Positions 25,306 to 33,347 of a stretch of 64,000 nucleotides of DNA are shown in pieces (position 1 is the stretch's first letter; each line of letters starts with the position of its first letter). Source of the stretch: an uncultured Clostridia bacterium. Its GTDB lineage: Bacteria > Bacillota > Clostridia > Oscillospirales > Oscillospiraceae. A model generated the notes under the pieces. That model was not told the DNA's origin. It made no database searches and was given only the letters and a program-made list of their open reading frames with translations. The DNA is taken from the NCBI GenBank assembly GCA_937894515.1, contig CALCRH010000333.1, positions 32,483 to 96,482 on the forward strand. The letters are read 5' to 3'. The translations under genes and the position numbers were made by a program.

Positions 25306-26539
25306 CGGTCACGCCACGCTGGGCAAAACCCTTGACCATCAACTCAAGATCCGGCTCGATGTGCAGCGGCTCTCCGGCGGACTTGATGGCGTTTGCCACG
25401 TCCTTCAACCCGTTGCCGGTGACCACACTCACCACCGTGGCATCGTGGGGGATCAATCCCTGCTCACACGCCTTTTTCAGCGCCGCCGCACCGGTGACGC
25501 CGGCGGGCTCACCGAATACGCCGCAAGTCCTGCCCAGCAGGCGCTGTGCTGCCAGGATCTCCTCGTCGGTGACGTTCACCGCGATACCATTGCTCTCCCG
25601 GATCGCCATCAGCGCCTTGTCGGCGTTGCGGGGCACGCCTACGCTGATGGAATCGGCGATGGTATTCTCCTCCATGGGATACCAGTCGGCATTCTCCTGA
25701 ATGGCGCGGTTGAGGGGATAGCAGCCGGTGGACTGCCCGGAGATCAGCCGCGGCAGCTTGTCGATAAAGCCGATGGCGTACAGATCCTTAAAGCCCTTCC
25801 ACACGCCGGCGATGGTGCAGCCGTCACCCACGGAAATAGCGAGATAGTCGGGCATCTCCCAGTTCAGCTGCTCCGCGATCTCCAGCGCCACGGTCTTCTT
25901 GCCCTCGCTCAAATAGGGATTGATGGCGGCGTTGCGGTTGTACCAGCCGTACTTGTCAATGGCGGCAGCGGACATCTTGAAGGTTTCCTCGTAGTTGCCC
26001 TTGACGGAGATCACGTTGGCGCCGAAGATCATCAGCTGCGCCACCTTGCCCTTGGGCGCACGGTCAGGCACGAAGATGTAAGTCTTGAGACCAGCCGCCG
26101 CGGCGTTGCCCGCCAGAGAAGACGCAGCGTTGCCGGTGGAGGAACAGGCGATGGTCTTGGCTCCTGCCTCCAACGCCTTGGCAACTGCCATAGCGCTGGC
26201 GCGGTCCTTGAGGGACGCGGTGGGATTCTGCCCATCGTCTTTCACCCACAGCTTACGGATACCCAGCATCTCCGCCAGCTTCGGCTCCTCATACAGAGGG
26301 CTCCAGCCCACCCGCAGGGGTGTATCGGGGGTGGTCTCCTCCACAGGCAGCAGCTCCCGGTAGCGCCACATGGATCGATTTTCCCGTTTTGCCAGCTTCT
26401 CCTTGGTCAGCACGGACTTGATGTAGTCGTAGTCGTAGACGATGTCCAGAATGCCGCCGCAGGAGCAGTTGGTCAGGTCAGGCGTGGCGTCATAGGTCTT
26501 GCCGCACTTGACGCACTTGCCGTATTTTACATTTTTCAT
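25298..26539 (-). CDS. thrC: Threonine-synthase-like PLP enzyme
   Basis: 413 residues from ATG at 26539, GAGG 8 bases upstream. Fold-type II PLP enzyme of threonine-synthase type: N-terminal zinc-ribbon-like cysteines C9, C12, C25 and C27, PLP lysine K111 in TASLKDRAS, SSTGNAASS and a Gly-rich phosphate loop near SVGDGCTIAGV. It ought to turn O-phosphohomoserine into threonine. However, it sits at the end of a minus-strand run with a PAS/HTH regulator and another PLP enzyme beside the YgeY/YgeW genes, so a catabolic role is also possible. Homoserine kinase is not nearby. Confidence 0.85.
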   Translation of the reverse strand: MKNVKYGKCVKCGKTYDATPDLTNCSCGGILDIVYDYDYIKSVLTKEKLAKRENRSMWRYRELLPVEETTPDTPLRVGWSPLYEEPKLAEMLGIRKLWVKDDGQNPTASLKDRASAMAVAKALEAGAKTIACSSTGNAASSLAGNAAAAGLKTYIFVPDRAPKGKVAQLMIFGANVISVKGNYEETFKMSAAAIDKYGWYNRNAAINPYLSEGKKTVALEIAEQLNWEMPDYLAISVGDGCTIAGVWKGFKDLYAIGFIDKLPRLISGQSTGCYPLNRAIQENADWYPMEENTIADSISVGVPRNADKALMAIRESNGIAVNVTDEEILAAQRLLGRTCGVFGEPAGVTGAAALKKACEQGLIPHDATVVSVVTGNGLKDVANAIKSAGEPLHIEPDLELMVKGFAQRGVTVE

Positions 26540-26544
26540 AGATG

Positions 26545-27048
26545 TTACCTCGTATAGTATTCGTCCTCCGCCCAATGGGCGGGGTTTTCGTCAATATATT
26601 GCCAGATTTCCAGATATTCCGCCTCGCTGCGGATCACGTGGTCATAGAACGACCTCTGCCAGAGGTGGTCACGCCCATACGCCCAAGCGTTCCTCGTGGT
26701 AATGGATTTGAACCCCTGCACAATTTTTTGTAGGGGCGGACGACTCTGTCCGCCCGCCGTATCATCAATGGCAATCACCATATGGATATGATTTGGCATA
26801 ATGACATATTTGGTAACAGACACATTGGAATGATGCGTTTCCATCTGCCGGATACCGTCCTCTACCATTTTTCCCATAGTGGTCAGCCTATGCTCAAATG
26901 TGCCGTAAGGGCGGACAGAGTCGTCCGCCCCTACGGGAAATATTTCGGCAAGAATTCTTTCTCTGTTTTCCGTACAAATCGTTACAAAGTAATACCCGTT
27001 TTGACTATAATCATAGTCTGGGATCCTCATTCGTTTCCGTTGCCGCAT
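26545..27048 (-). CDS. REP-associated tyrosine transposase (RAYT, Y1 family)
   Basis: 167 residues. Single-strand Y1 transposase core: YYFVTICTENRE near the start, HxH metal pair in VIMPNHIHMVIAID, and the WQRSFYDHVIRSEAEYLEIWQYIDENPAHW end typical of RAYTs (catalytic Tyr likely in this part, before an invariant NP-W). Two stretches that break the conserved blocks, GADDSVRPYG (about residues 38-47) and GGQSRPPLQ (about 98-106), are encoded by REP-like palindromes. It lies only 10 bases after one gene and 5 before the next. No terminal repeats of an IS are seen, as expected for RAYTs. Confidence 0.9.
   Translation of the reverse strand: MRQRKRMRIPDYDYSQNGYYFVTICTENRERILAEIFPVGADDSVRPYGTFEHRLTTMGKMVEDGIRQMETHHSNVSVTKYVIMPNHIHMVIAIDDTAGGQSRPPLQKIVQGFKSITTRNAWAYGRDHLWQRSFYDHVIRSEAEYLEIWQYIDENPAHWAEDEYYTR
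26730..26758 (+). repeat. REP-like palindrome inside the RAYT gene, copy 1
   Basis: GTAGGGGCGGACGACTCTGT plus CCGCCC; 23-base core identical, in opposite orientation, to copy 2 at 26905-26934. Translated as the GGQSRPPLQ segment. Confidence 0.88.
26905..26934 (-). repeat. REP-like palindrome inside the RAYT gene, copy 2
   Basis: Complement of GTAGGGGCGGACGACTCTGT plus CCGCCC. Translated as the GADDSVRPYG segment. With copy 1 it forms an inverted pair about 150 bases apart. Confidence 0.88.
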
Positions 27049-27058
27049 TTACTTTCAA

Positions 27059-28534
27059 TTACTTCAACAGCCCCGTTGCCTCGTTGAAAGCGTTGATCAG
27101 CTCGTCCAGCTCCTTGGCCTGTGCATGGACGGCGTCCCAGGTATTCTCCACGTCGTACCACAGGGCGTTCAGCTCGGCAGTCTGCTTGCCCTGCTGCTCC
27201 ACCCAGGTGTAATACTTCAGGTTGTGAACACGCTTGCGCTCGGCATAGCCCATCTCCATCATGTTGTCGGTCTTGAGACCCAGCATGTGCAGATTGTGGT
27301 CGACAACGGCGTCAGTATCGGTGTAAGCGCCGTACATCTGGTTCAGCTCCTCGATACGGCTGCCGTACATCACGGCGGAGTCGGTCAGCACGGTGCAGAC
27401 CACGTCGTTCTCGGTCAGCTCATAGTACTTGGCCATCTTGATGCAGCACAGCACGTTGGCGATACCGGAGATGCCCAGCCAGGTCAGCTTCTCGATCAGC
27501 TCGTCATCCAGACCCAGCACGTTCTTCAGATACGCCTGACCGGGCTTGGTGTTGAACAGGCGCAGCAGGCGCTGGCTGTCCTCGTCATCGATGGCGATAG
27601 CCATGTCGGTGTTCTTCACGTTGTGGATCCAGGGAATGTGTTTGTCGCCGATACCCTCGATGCGGTGGCCGCCGAAGCCGTTGTTCAGAATGGTGGGGCA
27701 CTGCAGAGCCTCGCCCACCGCCAGCTTCATCTGGGGATAGCGCTCCTTCAGCAGATCGCCTGCGCTCATGGTGCCGGCAGAGCCGGAGGTGAAGCAGGCA
27801 CCTGCCAGCTTCTGACCGGGCTTCTTCACCGCCTCGAACAGATCAGCCAGAGCCACGCCGGTGACGTTGTAGTGCCACAGGGGGTTGCCCATCTCCTCGA
27901 ACTGATTGAAGATCATATACTGGGGATCCAGCTTCAGCTCGTTGGTCTTGTCGAAAATCTCCTTGACGTTGGACTCGCAGCCGGGGGTGGCGATGACCTC
28001 GGCGCCGATCTCGTGCAGCCAGTCAAAGCGCTCCTGGCTCATCTCGGCGGGCAGAATGGCCACACCCTGTGCGCCCAGCAGACGGGAGTTGAATGCGCCG
28101 CCGCGGCAGTAGTTGCCGGTGGAGGGCCATACGGCCTTGTGCTTGTTCACGTCAAACTGACCGGTGACCAGACGGGGGGCAAGGCAGCCGAAGGAGGCGC
28201 CCACCTTATGGCAGCCGGTGGGGAACCACTTGCCGGCCATGGCGATGATGCGGCACTTCACGCCGGACAGGGCGCTGGGGATCTCCACATAGTTGGGGAC
28301 TTCCTGGAACAAGCCGCCGCTCTCCTTGGCCTCGTTGTGCCAGGAAATGCGGAACAGGTTCACGGGATCCACGTCCCACAAACCGGTACGGCTCAGCTTG
28401 GCCTTGATCGCCTCGGGGATCAGGTCAGGATTCTGCATCTGGGCGATGGTGGGAATAATGATGTTATTCTCTTTTGCCTTCCGGATATTGTTTTCCAAGC
28501 CGGCCTTGTTGATTGTCAAGTCGATTTTACCCAT
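27059..28534 (-). CDS. Fold-type II PLP-dependent enzyme of unknown substrate
   Basis: 491 residues from ATG at 28534 with AGGAGG 9 bases upstream. Tryptophan-synthase-beta-like fold: probable PLP lysine K110 in FPTGCHKVGASFG, the Asn loop STGNYCRGG (138-146), and a phosphate loop near FTSGSAGTMSAG. Distinctive are an N-terminal extension of about 90 residues (MQNPDLIPEAIKAKLSRTGLWD), the block GHRIEGIGDKHIPWIHN, and a C-terminal region of about 120 residues. It does not look like YgeX diaminopropionate lyase, cysteine synthase or threonine synthase, though it shares their fold. Start overlaps the regulator stop by 8 bases, so the two are co-expressed. Confidence 0.8.
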   Translation of the reverse strand: MGKIDLTINKAGLENNIRKAKENNIIIPTIAQMQNPDLIPEAIKAKLSRTGLWDVDPVNLFRISWHNEAKESGGLFQEVPNYVEIPSALSGVKCRIIAMAGKWFPTGCHKVGASFGCLAPRLVTGQFDVNKHKAVWPSTGNYCRGGAFNSRLLGAQGVAILPAEMSQERFDWLHEIGAEVIATPGCESNVKEIFDKTNELKLDPQYMIFNQFEEMGNPLWHYNVTGVALADLFEAVKKPGQKLAGACFTSGSAGTMSAGDLLKERYPQMKLAVGEALQCPTILNNGFGGHRIEGIGDKHIPWIHNVKNTDMAIAIDDEDSQRLLRLFNTKPGQAYLKNVLGLDDELIEKLTWLGISGIANVLCCIKMAKYYELTENDVVCTVLTDSAVMYGSRIEELNQMYGAYTDTDAVVDHNLHMLGLKTDNMMEMGYAERKRVHNLKYYTWVEQQGKQTAELNALWYDVENTWDAVHAQAKELDELINAFNEATGLLK

Positions 28535-29180
28535 TTTTCTTATCCTCCTGTTTGTTCGCGTCAATGTAAGAATATAAGGTGTATTTGGAAATACCGAAGT
28601 ATTTTGCCACTTTGTCACCGGACTTCGTCACCAAAAACGCGCCGGCATCATTCAAAAACCGGATCGCCCGGATCTTGTCGTCCTTGTTCATCAGTGCCAC
28701 CGGCTTACCGATCAGCTGTACCGACTGGGTGATCAGCTCGTTGAGCACATCGTTGACGTTGATGATCTTCTGGGGCTCTATCTGCTCCCGATCCCGGGGC
28801 ATCACCATCTCTCCCAGCTCCTGATGCATGAGGATCAGGTTGGTCACATCATAGTTGATGGAAAAGATGGCCGCCACAGCGCCCTTGCTGTTGCGGATAT
28901 AGATCGTTGAGGATTTCAGGATCTTTCCGTTGGGGGTCTGGGTGAGATAACACAGATGATCCGTTGGCTGTTTATTCTGATTAGCCAGTTGGTCCAAAAC
29001 CACCTGTGAGGCGCCGTCTCCCACTTTTCTCCCGGATACGTGTCCGTTCTCGATATGTACAATGGAATGGTCGCTGTGATTGCTGCTGACTTCGTGAATG
29101 ACAACTTCGCACTTGTCGCCGAATTGTGCTGCAATACCGCCTGCAATTTGCTTCAGAGCTTCTAATCGTTTTGCTTCCAT
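28527..29180 (-). CDS. YheO-like PAS / HTH transcriptional regulator
   Basis: 217 residues. N-terminal YheO-like PAS domain (about 8-115, CEVVIHEVSSNHSDHSIVHIENGHVSGRKVGD), then a linker, and a C-terminal helix-turn-helix (about 165-210, KVAKYFGISKYTLYSYID). This family senses small molecules and often controls amino-acid catabolic genes next to it. It is divergent from ygeY with a 240-base gap and heads the minus-strand PLP-enzyme genes, so it is the natural regulator of both. Confidence 0.88.
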   Translation of the reverse strand: MEAKRLEALKQIAGGIAAQFGDKCEVVIHEVSSNHSDHSIVHIENGHVSGRKVGDGASQVVLDQLANQNKQPTDHLCYLTQTPNGKILKSSTIYIRNSKGAVAAIFSINYDVTNLILMHQELGEMVMPRDREQIEPQKIINVNDVLNELITQSVQLIGKPVALMNKDDKIRAIRFLNDAGAFLVTKSGDKVAKYFGISKYTLYSYIDANKQEDKKNG

Positions 29181-29309
29181 ACGATCAACTCTCCTTATTC
29201 AAATGGTATCGGTTTTATTATTTTAGGAATTACCACTTCTATCATACCACAAACCGCCGCAAAATCAATGGTTTTTTCAAAAATTTTTTTAGGCTTTCTA
29301 AAATTTTGT

Positions 29310-29337
29310 TTGACATCTGTCGTGACTGTGCTATTAT
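29310..29337 (+). promoter_or_regulatory. Promoter of ygeY
   Basis: TTGACA, 16-base spacer, TATTAT, 83 bases before the start; the rest of the 29181-29420 gap is AT-rich with TTTTTT stretches and no gene. Confidence 0.75.
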
Positions 29338-29420
29338 ATGAGATGGGAAAAAGCCGTTTTCCCATCCTGACATTTGTTACGAAAAAGAGATAACATATAA
29401 TATTTCTATGGAGGTACAAC

Positions 29421-30818
29421 ATGGATTTTGAAGCGATCAAACAGGCTGCACAGGCCTATCGTCCTGCTATGTCCAAATTCCTGCGGGACATGATTGCCAT
29501 TCCCTCCGAATCCTGCGAGGAAGAGGGCGTGGTCAAGCGCATTGCCGAAGAGCTGAAGGCTCTGGGCTATGACAAGGTGGAATTCGATAAATTGGGTAAT
29601 GTGATCGGCTGGATGGGCAGCGGTGACAAGATCATCGCCATCGACAGTCATATCGATACCGTGGGCATCGGCAACATCGACAACTGGGAAGCCGATCCCT
29701 ATCAGGGCTATGAGACCGAGGATATCATCTACGGCCGCGGCGGCTCCGACCAGGAGGGCGGCATGGCTGCCGCCGCCTACGGTGTAAAGATTATGAAGGA
29801 TCTGAACCTGATTCCCGCCGGCTATAAGATGATGGTGGTCGGCTCTGTACAGGAAGAAGACTGTGACGGTATGTGCTGGCAGTCCATCGTCAACGAATAT
29901 TTTAACGGTCCAGATGATGCCCGCAGCAAGATCGAGTTCGTTATCTCCACCGAGCCCACCGACGGCGGCATCTACCGCGGTCACCGGGGCCGCATGGAGA
30001 TCCGGGTGGATGTCCACGGCATCTCCTGCCATGGCAGCGCCCCCGAACGCGGTGACAACGCCATTCACAAGATGGCGGAGATCATCGAAAACGTCCGTGA
30101 CCTGAACGAGAACGATGCCGCTGACGACAAGGAGATCAAGGGTCTGGTGAAAATGCTGGATCCCAAGTACAATCCCGACCACTATGAGGATGCCCGCTTC
30201 CTGGGCCGCGGTACCTGTACCACCAGCCAGATCTTCTACACCTCTCCCTCCCGCTGCGCTGTGGCGGATAGCTGCGCCATCTCCATCGACCGCCGCATGA
30301 CCGCCGGCGAGACCTACAAGTCCTGCCTCAAGGAGATTGAGGATCTGCCCGCCTGCCGGAAGTACGCCAAGGACGTGAAGGTCTCCATGTATATGTATGA
30401 CCGCCCGGCATGGACGGGTCACGTCTACGAAACTGAGTGCTTCTTCCCCACCTGGATCAACAAGGAATCCGCTCCCCACGTTCAGGCTCTCATTGATGCC
30501 CACCACGCCCTGTGGGGTGAAAAGCGCCTGTATGTGGACGATACCGCCAAGGCCAAACGCGAGGGTCGTCCGCTGACCGATAAGTGGACGTTCTCCACCA
30601 ACGGCGTGTCCATTCAGGGCCGTTACGGCATCCCCTGTGTAGGCTTCGGCCCCGGTGCCGAATCCCAGGCTCATGCCCCCAACGAGATCACCTGGAAGCA
30701 GGATCTGGTGACCTGTGCTGCGCTGTACGCCGCCGTTCCCATGCTCTATAAGCCCGAGAACAAGGACGGCTCCGCCACCTCCTTCCGTCAGGAGCTGACG
30801 GGCAACGACATCAAGTAA
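29421..30818 (+). CDS. ygeY: YgeY-family M20 metallohydrolase (selenium-metabolism-linked)
   Basis: 465 residues, GGAGG 8 bases upstream. M20 di-zinc signature: H77 in DSHIDTVG, D110 in [10 protein letters not shown], the Glu pair in SVQEEDCDG (about 150) and His near the end ([12 protein letters not shown]). The dimerisation domain is present (about 195-330). YgeY enzymes occur with YgeW, YgeX, SsnA and molybdenum hydroxylases. They are thought to hydrolyse a ureido or carbamoyl amino acid made during purine breakdown. The exact substrate is not settled. Confidence 0.92.
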   Translation: MDFEAIKQAAQAYRPAMSKFLRDMIAIPSESCEEEGVVKRIAEELKALGYDKVEFDKLGNVIGWMGSGDKIIAIDSHIDTVGIGNIDNWEADPYQGYETEDIIYGRGGSDQEGGMAAAAYGVKIMKDLNLIPAGYKMMVVGSVQEEDCDGMCWQSIVNEYFNGPDDARSKIEFVISTEPTDGGIYRGHRGRMEIRVDVHGISCHGSAPERGDNAIHKMAEIIENVRDLNENDAADDKEIKGLVKMLDPKYNPDHYEDARFLGRGTCTTSQIFYTSPSRCAVADSCAISIDRRMTAGETYKSCLKEIEDLPACRKYAKDVKVSMYMYDRPAWTGHVYETECFFPTWINKESAPHVQALIDAHHALWGEKRLYVDDTAKAKREGRPLTDKWTFSTNGVSIQGRYGIPCVGFGPGAESQAHAPNEITWKQDLVTCAALYAAVPMLYKPENKDGSATSFRQELTGNDIK

Positions 30819-30826
30819 TTTAAATT

Positions 30827-30892
30827 GTAGGGGACGGCCTCCGGACGTCCCGCCAAATCAAATCGCGGGTCGTCGAGGACGCCGACCCCTAC
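30827..30892. repeat. REP-like head-to-head pair between ygeY and ygeW
   Basis: GTAGGGGACGGCCTCCGGAC...CCCG and the complement of GTAGGGGTCGGCGTCCTCGA...CCCG. It is the same two-unit element as at 4105-4175, but flipped. It lies inside a run of same-strand genes and could form a strong hairpin in the mRNA. Confidence 0.88.
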
Positions 30893-30921
30893 ACCCCAAT
30901 ACAAAAAAGGAGAACAACACC

Positions 30922-32115
30922 ATGAGCAAGACTGTGGAACTGGCTCAGCATCTGAGCAAACTGAACATCAACAATATGTACAAAACCGATTTCTATTGGA
31001 CCTGGGACAAGACCGATGATGAAATCGATGCCGTATTTACCGTTGCCGATGCCCTCCGTGACCTGCGGGAACGCAACAAGTCCACCCGCGTGTTTGACAG
31101 CGGCCTGGGCATCTCCATCTTCCGTGACAACTCCACCCGTACCCGTTTCTCCTTTGCCTCTGCCTGCAACCTGCTGGGTCTGGAGGTACAGGATCTGGAC
31201 GAAAAGAAGTCCCAGATCGCCCACGGCGAGACCGTCCGTGAGACCGCTAACATGGTCTCCTTCATGGCCGATGTCATCGGAATCCGTGACGATATGTTCA
31301 TCGGCGAGGGTCACAAGTATCAGAAGACCTTCATGGACGCCACCCGCGAAGGTTACCGTGACGGTATTCTGGAGCAGCAGCCCACCTTGGTGAACCTGCA
31401 GTGCGATGTGGATCACCCCACCCAGTGCATGGCGGATATGCTCCACGTGATCCACCATTTCGGCGGTGTGGAGAATCTGAAGGGCAAGAAGGTCGCCATG
31501 ACTTGGGCATATAGCCCCTCTTACGGTAAGCCCCTGTCCGTTCCCCAGGGCGTGATCGGTCTGTTCACCCGCTTCGGCATGGACGTGACGCTGGCTCACC
31601 CCGAGGGCTATGACGTCATGCCCGAGGTGGAGGAGGTCGCCCGCAAGAACTGCGAGAAGTATGGCTCCAAGTTCCACAAGACCAACGACATGAAGGAAGC
31701 CTTCAAGGATGCCGACATCGTCTATCCCAAGAGCTGGGCCTCCTTTGCCGCCATGGAAGAGCGCACCAAGCTGTATGCCGCCGGCGACAAGGACGGTATT
31801 GATGCTCTTGAAAAGCGCCTGCTGGCAGAGAACGCCCAGCACAAGGATTGGGCGTGCACCGAGGACATGATGAAGCTGACGAAGGACGGCAAGGCTCTGT
31901 ATCTCCACTGCCTGCCCGCCGACATTACCGGTGTCTCCTGCGCCGAGGGCGAGGTGGACGCCTCCGTGTTCGACCGCTATCTGGTGCCCCTGTATAAGCA
32001 GGCCTCCTACAAGCCCTATATCATCGCCGCCATGATCTTCCTGGCCCAGGTCAAGGATCCCGTGAAGGCTTTGATGGCGCTGGACGAGGGCAAAGACGCC
32101 CGCAAGATGTTTTAA
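30922..32115 (+). CDS. ygeW: YgeW-type knotted carbamoyltransferase
   Basis: 397 residues, AAAGGAG upstream. Carbamoyl-phosphate motif STRTR at residues 71-75 and the second-substrate HCLPAD-type motif (LHCLPADITGVSC), plus the extended C-terminus of YgeW compared with ornithine transcarbamylase. Works beside YgeY and carbamate kinase; most likely runs in the catabolic direction, freeing carbamoyl phosphate from a carbamoylated intermediate. Carbamate kinase, 15 bases downstream, would then make ATP. Confidence 0.94.
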   Translation: MSKTVELAQHLSKLNINNMYKTDFYWTWDKTDDEIDAVFTVADALRDLRERNKSTRVFDSGLGISIFRDNSTRTRFSFASACNLLGLEVQDLDEKKSQIAHGETVRETANMVSFMADVIGIRDDMFIGEGHKYQKTFMDATREGYRDGILEQQPTLVNLQCDVDHPTQCMADMLHVIHHFGGVENLKGKKVAMTWAYSPSYGKPLSVPQGVIGLFTRFGMDVTLAHPEGYDVMPEVEEVARKNCEKYGSKFHKTNDMKEAFKDADIVYPKSWASFAAMEERTKLYAAGDKDGIDALEKRLLAENAQHKDWACTEDMMKLTKDGKALYLHCLPADITGVSCAEGEVDASVFDRYLVPLYKQASYKPYIIAAMIFLAQVKDPVKALMALDEGKDARKMF

Positions 32116-32130
32116 ATTGAGGTTCGTTTC

Positions 32131-33066
32131 ATGAGCAAAAAAATTGTCATTGCTTTAGGCGGCAACGCTCTGGGCAGCACCGCCGCCGAACAGCTCTCTC
32201 TGGTGACCAACACCGCCAAAGCCATCGTGGATCTGATTGCCCAGGGCAACGAGGTTGTCATCGCCCACGGTAACGGTCCTCAGGTGGGCATGATCAATCT
32301 GGGTCTCTCCACCGCCGCGGAAGCCGGCGCAATCAAGGCAGATATGCCCTTCCCCGAGTGCGGCGCCATGTCCGAGGGCTACATCGGCTACCATCTGGCT
32401 CAGGCCATCGGTAACGAGCTGCACAGCCGCGGCATGGAGAAGCCTGTGGCCACCGTCATCACCCAGACCATCGTCAGCGAGGCCGACCCCGCATTCCGGA
32501 ACCCCACTAAACCTGTGGGTGCCTTCTACGACAAAGCAACCGCTGACCGCATCGCTGCGGAAAAGGGTTACACCATGGTGGAGGATGCCGGCCGCGGTTA
32601 TCGGCAGGTCGTCCCCTCCCCCAAGCCCATCGACATCGTGGAAAAGGGCTCCATCAAGACGTTGGTCGATGCCGGTCATGTGGTCATCGCCGTAGGCGGC
32701 GGCGGTATCCCCGTTGTCCGCCGGAATGGCAGACTCTACGGCACCCCCGCCGTCATCGATAAGGACTTCGGCAGCGAGCTGCTGGCAGAGCTGCTGGACG
32801 CCGATATGCTGGTCATTCTCACCGCGGTGGATCAGGTGATGATCAACTACGGCAAGCCCGATGAATATGCGCTGAGCGATCTGACCCCCACCATGGCCCG
32901 CCGGTATATGGAGGAGAATCACTTTGCCAAGGGTTCCATGCTGCCCAAGGTGGAGGCCGCTGTCAAGTTTGCCGAATCCAAGCCCGGCCGTACCGCGCTG
33001 ATCACTCTGCTGGAAAAGGCTCAGCAGGGAATTCAGGGGAAAACCGGTACCCGTATCCACCAGTAA
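32131..33066 (+). CDS. arcC: Carbamate kinase
   Basis: 311 residues. KIVIALGGNALGS at the start, NEVVIAHGNGPQVG, FGSELLAELLDADMLVILTAVD and the end GSMLPKVEAAVKFAES are diagnostic. Converts carbamoyl phosphate and ADP to ATP, CO2 and ammonia. Immediately follows ygeW with a 15-base gap, the energy-yielding step of the cluster. Confidence 0.97.
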   Translation: MSKKIVIALGGNALGSTAAEQLSLVTNTAKAIVDLIAQGNEVVIAHGNGPQVGMINLGLSTAAEAGAIKADMPFPECGAMSEGYIGYHLAQAIGNELHSRGMEKPVATVITQTIVSEADPAFRNPTKPVGAFYDKATADRIAAEKGYTMVEDAGRGYRQVVPSPKPIDIVEKGSIKTLVDAGHVVIAVGGGGIPVVRRNGRLYGTPAVIDKDFGSELLAELLDADMLVILTAVDQVMINYGKPDEYALSDLTPTMARRYMEENHFAKGSMLPKVEAAVKFAESKPGRTALITLLEKAQQGIQGKTGTRIHQ

Positions 33067-33149
33067 AAAGTCTGCTTAATTGCTGTCATTTCAAATTCCT
33101 ATACATCTGCCCCCGGAATTCAGCATTTTGGTGGTAGTTGGCGGTAATT

Positions 33150-33208
33150 CACAAAAGTCTTTTGTGCTTTCAACAAAAAATTTGCCAACCCGCACATTTT
33201 TTGTTGAA
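33150..33208. promoter_or_regulatory. Operator-like inverted repeats overlapping the transporter promoter
   Basis: Small palindrome CACAAAAG-T-CTTTTGTG (33150-33166) next to a perfect 13-base inverted repeat, TTCAACAAAAAAT at 33169-33181 and ATTTTTTGTTGAA at 33196-33208. The right arm covers the -35 box. Looks like a repressor or activator site. Confidence 0.75.
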
Positions 33209-33232
33209 ATTCAATAAGCGGTACTGTATAAT
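33204..33232 (+). promoter_or_regulatory. Promoter of the BMP transporter gene
   Basis: TTGAAA, 17-base spacer, TATAAT; 116-base leader to the start codon, within which no known riboswitch is recognised. Confidence 0.8.
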
Positions 33233-33347
33233 AGGAGCATATCATTAATCCCTGTGAATGTCGGGTCAGTCCCGTTATTCAGGCGGCTGGTAAAATTCAC
33301 CTTACTTTCAATCAGTCGTCCACATATTTTAAAGGAGGAAAACAAGA

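Noticed and set aside
25298..26539. Diaminopropionate ammonia-lyase YgeX
   Set aside because: The N-terminal zinc-ribbon cysteines and ASLKDRAS fit threonine synthase; YgeX has a different N-terminus and motifs.
27125..28732. 535-residue plus-strand open frame
   Set aside because: Antisense of the PLP enzyme and regulator; no ribosome site and no family resemblance.
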